A stretch of DNA of 64,000 bases. Origin: Pseudogracilibacillus sp037071985. Its GTDB lineage: Bacteria; Bacillota; Bacilli; Bacillales; Amphibacillaceae. The notes below the pieces were generated by a model. The model was not told the DNA's origin, did not search any database, and saw only the letters and a program-made list of their open reading frames with translations. The DNA is taken from assembly GCF_037071985.1 (NCBI RefSeq), contig NZ_JAXHDF010000004.1, positions 124,001 to 188,000 on the forward strand, in the 5' to 3' direction. Position numbers and translations under genes: made by a program. Shown piece after piece: positions 35,453 through 45,388 of the stretch (position 1 is its first letter; each line of letters starts with the position of its first letter).

Positions 35453-36634
35453 TTATTTATCGTCAAGCGCATGAATCCCTGGAAGTTCTTTTCCTTCCAT
35501 GAATTCTAGAGACGCTCCACCACCCGTTGAAATATGATCCATTTTTTCAGCTAAACCAAATTGCTCAACAGCAGCAGCCGAATCTCCTCCACCGATGACT
35601 GTATATCCATCTGTATCTGCGAGTGCTTCAGCAACAGCTTTTGTCCCCTGACTAAATGCTTCCATTTCAAAAACACCCATAGGTCCATTCCATACGACTA
35701 GTTTTGAGTCCAAAATGACTTTCCTGTATGTTTCGGCTGTTTTAGGACCAATATCTAAACACATCCATCCTTCAGGAATGTCATTAGCTGCAACTGTTTT
35801 GCTATTTGCATCTTCTTTAAATGCATCTGCAACAACTGCATCTTCTTGAATATAAAAGTTTACACCTTTTTCTTCTGCTTTTTGAATAAATTCCTGTGCT
35901 AGATTAATTTTGTCTTCTTCTAACAATGAATTACCTATCTCATACCCTTTTGCTTTTAAGAAAGTACAAGCAAGTCCACCGCCAATGAGTAAATTATCAA
36001 CTATATCTAAAAAATTATCTATGACATTTATTTTATCTTTTACTTTTGAACCACCAATAATTGCTGTAAAAGGGCGATCAGGATTTGCCAAAGCCTTCCC
36101 TAGTACCTCGATCTCTTTTTCCATTAAAAATCCAGCTGCAGCAGGTAAATATTCAGCTACACCAGCTGTTGAAGCATGAGCACGATGTGAAGTTCCAAAC
36201 GCATCATTTATGTATATATCTGCCATATTTGCAAAAGCTTTTCCAAGTTCAGGATCATTTTTTTCTTCTCCTTTTTCAAAACGAACATTTTCAAGGAGAA
36301 GGACATCGCCTTCTTGTAAAGTAGCAATCGCTTTGTCAACTTCTTCACCGAAAACGGTGTTTGTTTTAGCTACATTTTTTCCTAATAGTTCACTTAATTT
36401 CTCAGCAACAGGAGTTAATCGTAGTTCTTCCACTACTTCTCCTTTTGGTCGTCCGAAATGGGAAGCCAAAATAACTTTTGCTCCATGATCCATTAAATAC
36501 TGAATGGTAGGAAGTGCTGCTTTAATTCGTGTGTCATCTGTAACGACTCCATTTTGCATGGGAACATTAAAATCCACTCGGCAAAATATTTTTTTTCCTT
36601 TAACATCGACATCTTTTAACGTTTTTTTGTTCAT
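35453..36634 (-). CDS. pgk: Phosphoglycerate kinase
   Basis: Makes ATP from 1,3-bisphosphoglycerate; 393 residues. Substrate motif FCRVDFNVPMQNG, hinge and helix VILASHFGRPKG, lysine-rich ATP site FTAIIGGSKVKDKI, and C-terminal VIGGGDSAAAVEQFG with STGGGASLEFMEGK. It lies 230 bp after gapA; a terminator-like hairpin is in the gap, so pgk-eno may be read both from the upstream promoter and from their own. Confidence 0.98.
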   Translation of the reverse strand: MNKKTLKDVDVKGKKIFCRVDFNVPMQNGVVTDDTRIKAALPTIQYLMDHGAKVILASHFGRPKGEVVEELRLTPVAEKLSELLGKNVAKTNTVFGEEVDKAIATLQEGDVLLLENVRFEKGEEKNDPELGKAFANMADIYINDAFGTSHRAHASTAGVAEYLPAAAGFLMEKEIEVLGKALANPDRPFTAIIGGSKVKDKINVIDNFLDIVDNLLIGGGLACTFLKAKGYEIGNSLLEEDKINLAQEFIQKAEEKGVNFYIQEDAVVADAFKEDANSKTVAANDIPEGWMCLDIGPKTAETYRKVILDSKLVVWNGPMGVFEMEAFSQGTKAVAEALADTDGYTVIGGGDSAAAVEQFGLAEKMDHISTGGGASLEFMEGKELPGIHALDDK

Positions 36635-36820
36635 ATGTAAATAACTCCTTTACATTGTTCACGTTGTATCATACCCTTTTCCATTATACGTCACTCTACC
36701 CTTTTTACATAATTTTTTCTTGAGATTAACTATCTTCTGCATGTTTGTAAAAAAACTATCAGTTTTCTATAAAAAGAGTATACGATTTAAATGCTTTCTC
36801 TAGCGCTATGTATAACAGAT

Positions 36821-36850
36821 AAAACAAAAGGGAGCAGTTACGCCCCCCTT
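36821..36850 (-). terminator. Terminator between gapA and pgk
   Basis: AAGGGGGG/CTCCCTT hairpin followed by TTGTTTT on the minus strand, right after gapA. It probably lets the gapA transcript exceed that of the downstream genes, as in B. subtilis. Confidence 0.7.
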
Positions 36851-36863
36851 GATCTATTAACTA

Positions 36864-37871
36864 TTACAGTCCTTTTTCTTTTAAAAATTTAGCTAAATCG
36901 ACACAACGTGCTGAATAGCCCATTTCGTTATCATACCAAGAAACTACTTTTACCATTGAACCTTCTAATACCATAGTAGATTGTGCATCAACAATAGAAG
37001 AATGTGGATTACCAACGATATCTGTTGATACAAGTGGTTCTTCAGAATATTCTAGAATGCCTTTCAATTCACCTTCTGCAGCTTCACGGAATGCCTGATT
37101 AACTTCTTCTGCAGTAACGTCTTTTTCTAATTCCGCAACTAAATCAACAACTGAACCATCTGGAACAGGTACACGGATCGCCATTCCATTTAATTTACCG
37201 TTTAATTCTGGTAATACTTTACCTACAGCTTTCGCAGCACCAGTTGACGTAGGAATAATATTTTCAGCTGCTGCACGTGCACGACGATAATCTGAATGTG
37301 GTAAATCTAAAATTTGCTGGTCATTTGTATACGCGTGAACAGTAGTCATTAATCCACGTTTAATACCAAACTTTTCGTTTAATACTTTTGCAAAAGGAGC
37401 TAAACAGTTTGTTGTACATGATGCGTTAGAAATAATATGGTGGTTGTCTGCATCATATTGATCTTCATTTACCCCCATAACAACGGTGAAATCATCATCG
37501 CTTGCTGGAGCAGAAATAATAACTTTTTTCGCACCTGCTTCTAAATGTTTACTTGCATCTTTTCGGTTTGTGAAACGACCAGTTGATTCAATTACAACTT
37601 CAACTCCATGATCTTTCCAACCGATATTTTTTGGATCTCGTTCAGAGAATACATGAATTTTCTTGCCGTCAATAACAATGTCTTCGCCATCTACTTTAAC
37701 CTCAGCATCCAGTCTGCCATGAACTGAGTCATATTTCAATAAGTGTGCAAGCATATTTGCATCCGTTAAATCGTTAATCGCAACTACCTCAACACCATCA
37801 TTCTTTAATGCTTGTCTGAACATATTTCTACCAATTCGACCAAACCCATTAATACCTACTTTTACAGTCAT
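36864..37871 (-). CDS. gapA: Glyceraldehyde-3-phosphate dehydrogenase (glycolytic)
   Basis: NAD-linked enzyme of 335 residues. NAD-binding KVGINGFGRIGRNMFRQAL, active-site cysteine in SNASCTTNCLAPFAKVL, and WYDNEMGYSARCVDLAKF at the C terminus. The aspartate after strand 2 (VVAINDLTD) agrees with NAD preference. It follows the repressor gene cggR by 36 bp, the standard Bacillus order, and is thus expected to be induced by glycolytic flux. Confidence 0.98.
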   Translation of the reverse strand: MTVKVGINGFGRIGRNMFRQALKNDGVEVVAINDLTDANMLAHLLKYDSVHGRLDAEVKVDGEDIVIDGKKIHVFSERDPKNIGWKDHGVEVVIESTGRFTNRKDASKHLEAGAKKVIISAPASDDDFTVVMGVNEDQYDADNHHIISNASCTTNCLAPFAKVLNEKFGIKRGLMTTVHAYTNDQQILDLPHSDYRRARAAAENIIPTSTGAAKAVGKVLPELNGKLNGMAIRVPVPDGSVVDLVAELEKDVTAEEVNQAFREAAEGELKGILEYSEEPLVSTDIVGNPHSSIVDAQSTMVLEGSMVKVVSWYDNEMGYSARCVDLAKFLKEKGL

Positions 37872-37907
37872 TTGACTTCCTCCTTAAAATTTTAAATGTA
37901 TATATAT

Positions 37908-38933
37908 TTAAAGTAATTGATTCTTAATAATTTCTTTTGCAGCCGCTTCATCTATAATGAGAACATCACTTTTATTTTGTTTCATAAATGAAGCAATTGC
38001 CTGTGCTTTAGATGTTCCACCAGCAATCGTCACGACATGATTAATGCCTGCTAAATCTTCTAACTGAATCCCAATCGTCCTCACTTTATGGACGATAGCT
38101 CCTTCTTTGTTAAAATAATAACCAAAGGCCTCGCTGACAGCCTTTTCGTCTTTAAGTTTATCTACTACCTCTGGACTCGTTTTTCTTCTTTCAGCCATCG
38201 GCAATGCCTCACCAATTCCATGTAATACAATTGTGGCATGTTTTATCAAATTTAATGTTTCCATTATCGATGGTTCTTTAACCATTGATTGATACAATGT
38301 TTCACTAAGTGGATCAGGCACATGAAGTAATTTGTATTCTCCACGTTCTGCTTTTGCCATTTGAGCGACAATGGTATTGGCTTGATTCTCTACTTCCTCA
38401 CCTACACCACCACGCGCTGGTAAGAACAAGCATTCTATACCATCAAAAGGTACCATAGCATCTGCCACTGCAGCCATCGTCGTACCTCCGGTTACAGCGA
38501 TTGATACATCATTTGTAGCAATTGATTTTAAAAATTGCACGGTAGCTTTTCCTAAGGATCGTTTTACATATGGTTCTTCATCACTATCTCCAGCAACGAT
38601 TACAATATTTTTTACCCCTGTCTTTTGTTTTAATTCTGTTTCTAAAGAAGCTAATCCTGTTATTTCTCGAATAAAAACATGTAAACGATCAATAATACTC
38701 TTTCCTTCTTCTGTTATAAGCATTCCCTTTGTAGTGGATTCAATTAAACCTTGATTTTGTAACAGGGTAATCTCATTGCGAATGTATCGTTCAGGCAAAT
38801 TCGTATGTTCAACTATTCCCCTTCTGCCAATTGGCTGAAACAAGAAAATAGTATATAAAACGGAATACCTGCTTTGCATCATTTCTAAGAGATCGGGGTA
38901 AATTATCTTTTGTAAATGGATTAACTCTTTCAT
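37908..38933 (-). CDS. cggR: Central glycolytic genes regulator CggR
   Basis: SorC/DeoR-family repressor, 341 residues. N-terminal winged helix (RRGIVEHTNLPERYIRNEITLLQNQG) and a sugar-phosphate-binding domain with TGGTTMAAVADAM and PARGGVGEEVE. In B. subtilis it binds fructose-1,6-bisphosphate and represses its own operon. The start ATG follows AAAGGAGTC. A matching operator lies just upstream (38968-39007). Confidence 0.96.
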   Translation of the reverse strand: MKELIHLQKIIYPDLLEMMQSRYSVLYTIFLFQPIGRRGIVEHTNLPERYIRNEITLLQNQGLIESTTKGMLITEEGKSIIDRLHVFIREITGLASLETELKQKTGVKNIVIVAGDSDEEPYVKRSLGKATVQFLKSIATNDVSIAVTGGTTMAAVADAMVPFDGIECLFLPARGGVGEEVENQANTIVAQMAKAERGEYKLLHVPDPLSETLYQSMVKEPSIMETLNLIKHATIVLHGIGEALPMAERRKTSPEVVDKLKDEKAVSEAFGYYFNKEGAIVHKVRTIGIQLEDLAGINHVVTIAGGTSKAQAIASFMKQNKSDVLIIDEAAAKEIIKNQLL

Positions 38934-38967
38934 ATAAAAGACTCCTTTTTTAGAAAGCGGAAACTTC

Positions 38968-39007
38968 CCGGGTCAATACCGTCCCATTAATTATTATTTT
39001 GTCCCAC
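38968..39007 (-). promoter_or_regulatory. CggR operator
   Basis: Two direct half-sites on the minus strand, GTGGGAC (39007-39001) and ATGGGACGGTATTGACC, the second strongly resembling the B. subtilis half-site GGGACN6TGTCC. It is located 35 bp before cggR, where repressor binding would block elongation into the operon. Confidence 0.7.
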
Positions 39008-39072
39008 TTGCTCTAAAAAAATATCATTGTTAAACTAACTAAACTTATCGTATCACACAATGATAATAAAAA

Positions 39073-39321
39073 TCAAATCCTTTTTACATTTTCCTTTAAA
39101 GCAGCTTCAATCGTTTCGATCGTCATTTCTTCACATGTTAAAAATGTGTCATTAATCCGTATCGCTGGTATTAATAACTGATACTCCTCTAGCCACTCAT
39201 CTTTTGTATATATATCACGCTCATCCAACTCAAAAGAATATATATTTTTAAACATCATAATAATGGCATAAGCATCTTCACATAAAGAACAATTTTCTTT
39301 CGTATAAAACTCTACTTTCAT
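39073..39321 (-). CDS. Glutaredoxin-like thiol protein
   Basis: Thioredoxin-fold protein of 82 residues with KVEFYTKENCSLCEDAYAI; CSLC is the redox pair near the N terminus, and LIPAIRIND carries the cis-proline. It belongs to the short glutaredoxin-family proteins common in Bacillaceae, of unknown target. Start ATG at 39321, preceded by GTGAGGGTG. In B. subtilis a similar gene precedes cggR, and the order is the same here. Confidence 0.85.
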   Translation of the reverse strand: MKVEFYTKENCSLCEDAYAIIMMFKNIYSFELDERDIYTKDEWLEEYQLLIPAIRINDTFLTCEEMTIETIEAALKENVKRI

Positions 39322-39344
39322 TTTTGTCACCCTCACCAATTAAG

Positions 39345-39965
39345 TTAATTTGAACGAATTACGTCTATAAAATGAGCGATTATTTTAGCAGTTAATCCCC
39401 ATATTACCCTCTCATGATAGAGATAAAATAATTCATCCATCTGTCGAGTACGCCAATCATAATTTTTTCCATCCTGAATTAATTCAAAAGGAAAATTTGC
39501 TTCCGGGATTACTTTCAAATTAATTTTGTGAATTTTAGGTTCATTTTCAAGAAAATGAGTAAGAGGAACAGTAAATACTTCTGCAACCTCATCTCTATTT
39601 AGGTTAATTTTCTCTAGGCTAGTTATCTCTCCTGCGAACGGATAAATAATTCCTCTATTATTCGTAACAAGATAATCAAGTGGATATACATGCTGTATCA
39701 TCGAACGATCTATGCCTAATTCTTCAGATGTTTCTCGAAGTGCACATTGCATCTCATTCGCATCTTCTTTATCAACTCGTCCTCCTGGAAAACAAATATC
39801 TCCGGGTTGACTACGCATCTGTAAAGATCGTACTTCAAATAGTAAATGAAGTTCATTCTCAATTTTCACAAGTGGTAACAATACAGCATAATTTTTAAAC
39901 TTTTTTTGATCCATAACAGACGGGACACGATTTTTCAATTTCTCCAAAACATTTTCTGCATTCAC
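39345..39965 (-). CDS. Nudix hydrolase, CoA pyrophosphatase type
   Basis: 206 residues. The extended motif RSQPGDICFPGGRVDKED, followed by CALRETSEELGID, unites the CoA-pyrophosphatase signature (before the box) and the Nudix box GX5EX7REUXEEXGU (fit good, with Glu ligands in RETSEELG). Likely hydrolyses CoA or CoA derivatives to 3',5'-ADP and 4'-phosphopantetheine. Initiates at GTG 39965 after GGAGATG. It sits 5 bp before the glutaredoxin-like gene. Confidence 0.85.
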   Translation of the reverse strand: MNAENVLEKLKNRVPSVMDQKKFKNYAVLLPLVKIENELHLLFEVRSLQMRSQPGDICFPGGRVDKEDANEMQCALRETSEELGIDRSMIQHVYPLDYLVTNNRGIIYPFAGEITSLEKINLNRDEVAEVFTVPLTHFLENEPKIHKINLKVIPEANFPFELIQDGKNYDWRTRQMDELFYLYHERVIWGLTAKIIAHFIDVIRSN

Positions 39966-40140
39966 TTTATCATCTCCATCAATGATTCATTTCTATTATA
40001 CAAAGATTCCAAAATAAATGACAAAGATTGTATTCCATATCTTATAATCTAAATTATTATTTAATTTCTGCCATATCTATTGACATTTTTTGAGTTTATG
40101 TGACAATTAGTACTGACAATAAAATATTTTCCTTTAAATT

Positions 40141-40250
40141 AGTCCCGTGAGGCTAACAAGGTGAACGTGAGAAGTGCATATATAATTAATTTATGCGCAC
40201 TTATTATGGATACGAGTATGTAAAACACCTTGAAAAAGGTGTTTTTTTTA
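40141..40250 (+). promoter_or_regulatory. PyrR-dependent attenuator in the uracil permease leader
   Basis: AGTCCCGTGAGGCTAACAAGG at 40141 onward matches the PyrR binding loop (ARUCCNGNGAGGYU), and a terminator AACACCTTGAAAAAGGTGTT plus T-run lies at 40224-40250. PyrR with UMP would stabilise the first structure and cause termination before the permease gene. Confidence 0.85.
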
Positions 40251-40307
40251 TTTTTATGCCATGCCTCGCTTACTCACAAAAGGAAAATTGAAAGAGGAGA
40301 GTTATGA

Positions 40308-41591
40308 ATGGCAAAGTATGAAGAGATTCAAGTACATGAAAAACCACCTTTGCAGCAGAGTATTCCATTAGGGATCCAACATCTATTCGCAATGTTTGGT
40401 TCAACTGTATTAGTACCAATTTTATTTGGAGTCAATCCTGCAACCATTTTACTAATGAACGGGATCGGCACGATATTATATCTTTTTATTACAAAAGGAC
40501 AAATTCCGGCTTATTTAGGCTCTAGTTTTGCTTTCATATCGCCTGTATTAGTTGTTTTAGATAAATTTAATGGCAATGATGGTTTCGGCTATGCCCTTGG
40601 TGGATTTTTGATGGTCGGAATTGTGTTAACGATCGTCGGGGTTATCGTTAAATTTGCTGGGACAGGCTGGATTGATGTCATCTTCCCACCAGCTGCAATG
40701 GGAGCAATTGTTGCAGTTATCGGATTAGAATTAGTTCCGGTTGCAGCGGAAATGGCAGGATGGATTGCACCGGCTGATGCTGGAGATACATGGACGATGG
40801 ATATCCCATCAGCAACAGTCGCATTACTTACTCTTTTAATTACGATTATATTTTGGGTAACGATGCGTGGATTTTTAAAAATTATTCCAATCTTATTAGG
40901 AATCATTTCCGGTTATATTATTGCATTCTTTTTTGGACTGCTTAATTTCGATCTTGTAGATCAAGCAAGCTGGATTACCGTACCCCAACTTTATGCGATG
41001 AAATTTGACTGGTCAGCTATTTTTATTATTTTACCAGCAGCACTTGTATTAATTCCTGAACATATTGGGCACTTATTTGTAACAAGTAATATTGTACGTA
41101 AAGATTTAATGAAAGAACCTGGATTAGATCGTTCCTTTATCGGAAATGGTGTTTCTACAATTATCTCAAGTTTCTTCGGTTCTACACCCAACACAACGTA
41201 CGGTGAGAATATCGGAGTACTTGCTATAACACGTGTTTATTCAACTTGGGTCATTGGAATTGCAGCAGTGATGGCAATTATTTTATCATTCATCGGAAAG
41301 TTAGCAGCGCTCATCCAATCAATCCCTACACCAGTAATGGGAGGAATTTCTTTACTCCTGTTTGGAATCATTGCGGTTAGTGGCCTTCGCATGCTCGTAG
41401 AAGCGAAAGTGGATTACTCGAAATCACAAAACTTAATTTTAACATGTGTTGTTTTAGTGATCGGAATCAGTGGTGCTACCATTAAAATTGGAGAGGTAGC
41501 TCTTACTGGGATGGGACTTGCAACAGTGGTCGCAATCATTCTTGGTTTATTCTTTAAATTATTAGACGTATTAAATTTATCCAATGAGTAA
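40308..41591 (+). CDS. pyrP: Uracil permease
   Basis: Nucleobase-cation symporter (NCS2/UraA family), 427 residues and about 14 helices. Family features: LQQSIPLGIQHLFAMFGSTVLVP, ITKGQIPAYLGSSFAFISP, a motif region VLIPEHIGHLFVTSNIVRKD and FFGSTPNTTYGENIGVLAITR with the conserved NTTYGEN. The PyrR attenuator upstream confirms pyrimidine control and supports uracil over xanthine. ATG at 40308 after GAGGAG. Confidence 0.93.
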   Translation: MAKYEEIQVHEKPPLQQSIPLGIQHLFAMFGSTVLVPILFGVNPATILLMNGIGTILYLFITKGQIPAYLGSSFAFISPVLVVLDKFNGNDGFGYALGGFLMVGIVLTIVGVIVKFAGTGWIDVIFPPAAMGAIVAVIGLELVPVAAEMAGWIAPADAGDTWTMDIPSATVALLTLLITIIFWVTMRGFLKIIPILLGIISGYIIAFFFGLLNFDLVDQASWITVPQLYAMKFDWSAIFIILPAALVLIPEHIGHLFVTSNIVRKDLMKEPGLDRSFIGNGVSTIISSFFGSTPNTTYGENIGVLAITRVYSTWVIGIAAVMAIILSFIGKLAALIQSIPTPVMGGISLLLFGIIAVSGLRMLVEAKVDYSKSQNLILTCVVLVIGISGATIKIGEVALTGMGLATVVAIILGLFFKLLDVLNLSNE

Positions 41592-41599
41592 CTAAATAA

Positions 41600-41845
41600 A
41601 CTGGCTGGGACTTAAATAAAACTAGCAACAGAAAAGGCGAACAATAAGTTTGTTTAGCGTAGGAAATATACGTAGACTCCTACAGGAACAGCGCGAGTCC
41701 GAAGATCCCTGTAGCGACTCGATACGAGGAGCTACAGAAGCTGAGGCCGTGCCCGTGGAAAGCGAAGTATATTTCCGAAGCTATCATACCTTTAGTATCG
41801 TTCATCTTTTCTTTACTAAAAAATAATTTTATCTCAGTCTCTTTT
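41600..41845. repeat. Bacillaceae-type intergenic hairpin repeat
   Basis: Outer inverted repeat GGAAATATAC (41662-41671) / GTATATTTCC (41767-41776) encloses smaller palindromic parts (CTCCTACAGG, GAGGAGCTACAG) and the string GAGGCCGTGCCCGTGGAAAGC. From memory, nearly the same sequence recurs in many Bacillaceae genomes. No gene is present between 41592 and 41930. Confidence 0.6.
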
Positions 41846-41930
41846 TCATGTTATATTACCGTTCATTTATTCTTCTTTTAGTCCAATCAAAAATCTACAA
41901 TAAACGATCCTACCATGTTCAATAACTTCT

Positions 41931-42221
41931 TTATTCCATTTTCCAACCAAATATTTTACAAACTATATGAGCAATGCAAAACAAACCTATTACCCTTATA
42001 TAGCCATCAATTGATTCTGAAAAACGAATCACAATCAATGGCAAACAAATGATTAATATCATCCCTAATAACATTCTTGCAACTAGAAAAAACGATCGAA
42101 TAAAACTACCATTATAAGGTGTAGAGTCTATCGGCAAAAGTGAACTATCATTGTCTTGTTCTGGATCATCATCATAGTAATTGTCTTGCTCCTCTTTAAC
42201 TATTTGAATCATCACCTTCAT
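41931..42221 (-). CDS. Small membrane protein of unknown function
   Basis: 96 residues: an acidic N-terminal cytoplasmic part (EEQDNYYDDDPEQDNDSS) and two hydrophobic segments (FFLVARMLLGMILIICLPLI; IGLFCIAHIVCKIFGW). I do not recognise the family. The start lies 4 bp after the TPR gene, so the two are probably translated together. No good ribosome binding site, which fits coupling. Confidence 0.6.
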   Translation of the reverse strand: MKVMIQIVKEEQDNYYDDDPEQDNDSSLLPIDSTPYNGSFIRSFFLVARMLLGMILIICLPLIVIRFSESIDGYIRVIGLFCIAHIVCKIFGWKME

Positions 42222-42225
42222 ATAA

Positions 42226-42714
42226 TTAATCCCAAATGCAATCTAATTTATTAGAATAAAAATTAATCGCTTTTCGATAACTTAATATATCTGAATTGGA
42301 TGTTGTATCTGCTAAACAATTCAATACTATAGACATTGCCTCTGAATAATAACCTAAATTATATAATGTCATGGAATAAAATACGTGTATAGCTTTATTA
42401 TTAGGAAATAATTTTGTCCCTTTTAATAAAACAGTTCGTGATTTTTCATATTCTCCTAAGGTCCGATATGTACTTCCTAACCCGACAATAGCCTTCTCAA
42501 GTTCTTTCTCCGACAATCCTAATCTGATTGCTTTCTCATAAAATGGAACTGCATTCGCTTCTTCCCCCAATACATCATGACTCCAAGCACATTGAAAGTT
42601 TAAAAATGCATCATCTGGAAATTCTTTAACTAAAAATGAAAATAATACATTCGATTTTTTAAGCGCACCTTCTTTCCTTAACATTAAGGCTTTTTGAACT
42701 AATTCATTTACCAT
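42226..42714 (-). CDS. Tetratricopeptide repeat protein
   Basis: 162 residues with three to four TPR units: LKKSNVLFSFLVKEFPDDA, FQCAWSHDVLGEEANAVPFYEKAI, LGSTYRTLGEYEKSRTVLLKGT and FYSMTLYNLGYYSEAMSIVLNCL. Resembles short Bacillus TPR proteins with an N-terminal helical pair. Likely a protein-interaction adaptor; partner unknown, perhaps the small membrane protein encoded just downstream. Confidence 0.8.
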   Translation of the reverse strand: MVNELVQKALMLRKEGALKKSNVLFSFLVKEFPDDAFLNFQCAWSHDVLGEEANAVPFYEKAIRLGLSEKELEKAIVGLGSTYRTLGEYEKSRTVLLKGTKLFPNNKAIHVFYSMTLYNLGYYSEAMSIVLNCLADTTSNSDILSYRKAINFYSNKLDCIWD

Positions 42715-42938
42715 CCACTCACCCGCTCAATACTTTTTTGAATAAACAATAAACTGTTATGGTATTTATCATTTAAACCTTCATTGGATAGCTTTATCCT
42801 AAGATTACCATATTTTCTTTATAAATGATCACTTTAAAGATAAATATATTAGTAGGATTCTTCTGTACTATAACAATACTTTTGTTTTTGGTATAATAGA
42901 ATTATCTTATGAATAAAGATCATATTGGAGGGAATAAA

Positions 42939-43562
42939 ATGAGTGATGTTCTACAACAGTTTAAAGGAATTCCAACTACCGCCATTTCAGATGTATTAAA
43001 AGGAATGAATAATATTGATCCGACAATTAAACCACTTAAAGAGGCATATAAAATTGCTGGTCCTGCCTATACGGTAAAACTTCCGGTCGGTGATAATCTG
43101 ATGCTTCTAAAATCTCTAAAAGAAGCGAAGGCTGGCGATATCCTTGTCGTTGATGTTAAAGGGGATACATATCGAGCTATTGCTGGAGATTTCGTCGTCG
43201 GTATGATGAAAACTTTGGAAATTGGCGGCCTTGTCGTTGATGGAGTAATTCGAGACCTGTTGGATATTAAGGCATTAAATTTCCCAGTGTTCTCTAAAGG
43301 AACGACTGTCTCATCAGGAGGGAAAACAGGACCCGGCGAAACGAATATACCTATTTCATGTGGTGGGGTATCCGTTCATCCAGGTGATATAATAGTTGGT
43401 GATGTAGACGGTGTTGTTTGTATACCACGTGATAGAGCTGAAGAAGTATTACAAGGTGCGAAAGACAAAATGGCTGCCGATGAACAACGTGAAACAAAAA
43501 TCAGTGGTAATAAAGACACAATTTATGACTATATTGATGGAATGATTGAGAAAAGTAAATAA
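42939..43562 (+). CDS. RraA-like protein (dimethylmenaquinone methyltransferase-fold)
   Basis: About 207 residues. The family's motifs are visible: TTAISDVLKGMN near the start, GDILVVDVKGD, VVDGVIRDLLDIKALNFPVFSKG (with the Arg-Asp pair) and GGVSVHPGDIIVGDVDGVVCIPR. RraA-like proteins comprise RNase E inhibitors and 4-hydroxy-4-methyl-2-oxoglutarate or oxaloacetate aldolases; in Firmicutes aldolase-like activity is more plausible. Start ATG at 42939 with GGAGGG upstream. Confidence 0.85.
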   Translation: MSDVLQQFKGIPTTAISDVLKGMNNIDPTIKPLKEAYKIAGPAYTVKLPVGDNLMLLKSLKEAKAGDILVVDVKGDTYRAIAGDFVVGMMKTLEIGGLVVDGVIRDLLDIKALNFPVFSKGTTVSSGGKTGPGETNIPISCGGVSVHPGDIIVGDVDGVVCIPRDRAEEVLQGAKDKMAADEQRETKISGNKDTIYDYIDGMIEKSK

Positions 43563-43570
43563 GCATGCAT

Positions 43571-43593
43571 AAAGGGGCTTTGATGAAAGTCCC
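43571..43593 (+). terminator. Stem-loop after the RraA-like gene
   Basis: AAGGGGCTTT/AAAGTCCCTT hairpin, followed by only a moderately T-rich tail. Confidence 0.5.
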
Positions 43594-43800
43594 TTGTCAT
43601 TCTTTTCATGATTGAATAAAAGTATACGAATCATAAAAATGTATAAATGGAGTTTCAAAAACCATTTATTAAAAGAGGTGATTATTAACACCTCCCTTAT
43701 TTGGCCACTAAAGAATAATAGCATAAAAATTTGTTCTGTAGTTTAATAGAAATTACTTCGATCATGGAACTTTTCCCAACCAAACGATCTGCCTTTATTT

Positions 43801-45159
43801 TTAATCAAAAATTTTTCCAGGGTTTAAAATATTATCAGGATCTAGTAGTTGTTTAAAACTTTTCATTACTTCAGCCGCTTCCCCATGTTCCAACCGCTGA
43901 TATTTCATCTTACCAAGTCCTACACCATGTTCACCTGTACATGTCCCACCAACTTCAATAGCCTTTAAAACGAGCTCATCATTCATCCGTTCAGCCCGTT
44001 CCCTTTCCTCTTCATTTTCCGCATCAAACAAAGACAAGGTATGAAAATTTCCGTCTCCAACATGGCCTAAAATTCCGCCTTCTAATCCACTATTTTCTAA
44101 TAATTCCCTTGCAAAATGGACAAGGTCTGGCAATTTTGATATCGGTACACAAATATCCGTACCAAAGAAACGTTTTCCTTTTTGATGTCTGAACGCATAT
44201 GCCATTTGATGTCGAGCTTTCCAAATCTCGTTTCTAGCTTGAGTTGTAGTAGCCTCATCCCAATGTTCGCTATTTAAATCTTCCATTAATTCTTTTACTA
44301 AGATAGCTTGGGCTTCTACTGCTGCTTTTGCACCAGCAAATTCAAAAAACAATGAGTGGGCGATCGGAAAATGATAATCTCCAAATTCATTCACCTGTTT
44401 TATACTCGAGGCATCAACAAGTTCCATTCGCATAACCGGAATATCGCTTGCAAGGACAGTGTAAGCTGCTTCAGCACATTGTTCTAAGGACGGAAAAGTA
44501 CATCTGGAAGCGATAATATGTTCAGGTATTCCATGTAACTTGAGCGTAATTTTAGTAATGATCCCTAAAGTCCCTTCCGAACCAGTAAATAGTCCAGTCA
44601 AATTATATCCAGAGGAAGATTTTTTAGCTCGAGTTCCTGTATGAATAACACGACCATCTGCCAACACAATTTCCAAGTCTAATAGTTGATCACGCATGGA
44701 ACCATATCTAACCGCAGTAGTCCCACTCGCGTTCGTTGCAACCATCCCACCTATTGTTGCATCGGCACCTGGATCAATTGGAAATTGAAGACCAAATCGA
44801 TTTATATGTTCATTTAATTGGAGTCTTGTGATACCCGGCTCTACCGTTATCATCATATCTTCTGGTGAAAAATCGATCACTCTATTCATTCGTTCGAAAT
44901 TTATCGTAATTCCTTTCTTTACTGGTATTACTTGACCCTCTAAACCAGATCCCGCACCATAGGCGGTGACAGGTACCCGATTTTTTTGGGCTACTTCCAT
45001 TATATTTTTGACATCATTCATTGACTCGGGAAAACAAACAACGTCAGGAGTTATAGATGGATGAGCGGATTCATCATGACTATGACGAAATAACTCAGTT
45101 TCTGTTACACTTATCTGCCCATCTTCAAGTTTTGTTTTTAACAGTTTTTCGATATCCAT
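43801..45159 (-). CDS. FAD-linked oxidase (GlcD/D-lactate dehydrogenase type)
   Basis: A 452-residue FAD-binding type 4 (VAO/PCMH) oxidase. FAD domain with VPVTAYGAGSGLEGQVIP, then DPGADATIGGMVATNASGTTAVRYG and GLFTGSEGTLGIITKITLKL; C-terminal cap ends in the typical HVGDGNFHTLSLFD and TGEHGVGLGKMKYQ. Oxidises a 2-hydroxy acid, either D-lactate or glycolate. No GlcE/GlcF partner is nearby, which favours a stand-alone D-lactate dehydrogenase-like enzyme. Start ATG at 45159 after TGGAGG. Confidence 0.9.
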   Translation of the reverse strand: MDIEKLLKTKLEDGQISVTETELFRHSHDESAHPSITPDVVCFPESMNDVKNIMEVAQKNRVPVTAYGAGSGLEGQVIPVKKGITINFERMNRVIDFSPEDMMITVEPGITRLQLNEHINRFGLQFPIDPGADATIGGMVATNASGTTAVRYGSMRDQLLDLEIVLADGRVIHTGTRAKKSSSGYNLTGLFTGSEGTLGIITKITLKLHGIPEHIIASRCTFPSLEQCAEAAYTVLASDIPVMRMELVDASSIKQVNEFGDYHFPIAHSLFFEFAGAKAAVEAQAILVKELMEDLNSEHWDEATTTQARNEIWKARHQMAYAFRHQKGKRFFGTDICVPISKLPDLVHFARELLENSGLEGGILGHVGDGNFHTLSLFDAENEEERERAERMNDELVLKAIEVGGTCTGEHGVGLGKMKYQRLEHGEAAEVMKSFKQLLDPDNILNPGKIFD

Positions 45160-45388
45160 TACATACCTCCAGAAACTAGGTTTTCTCTTCTTATAAGATA
45201 AGTTTATCATGATCTAACTTGGATCACATTAAAATTTCAAAACTTATTCCATTATGTTCTAAGTAAATGGAGTATCGATATAAAAAGAGAGATCCAGTAA
45301 GTATAATTAAAAGTCACGAAACTTCTTTATAGCATTTATAACATTTAACTCTAATTTAATGTATGACATTATAAGAATAAATAATAAA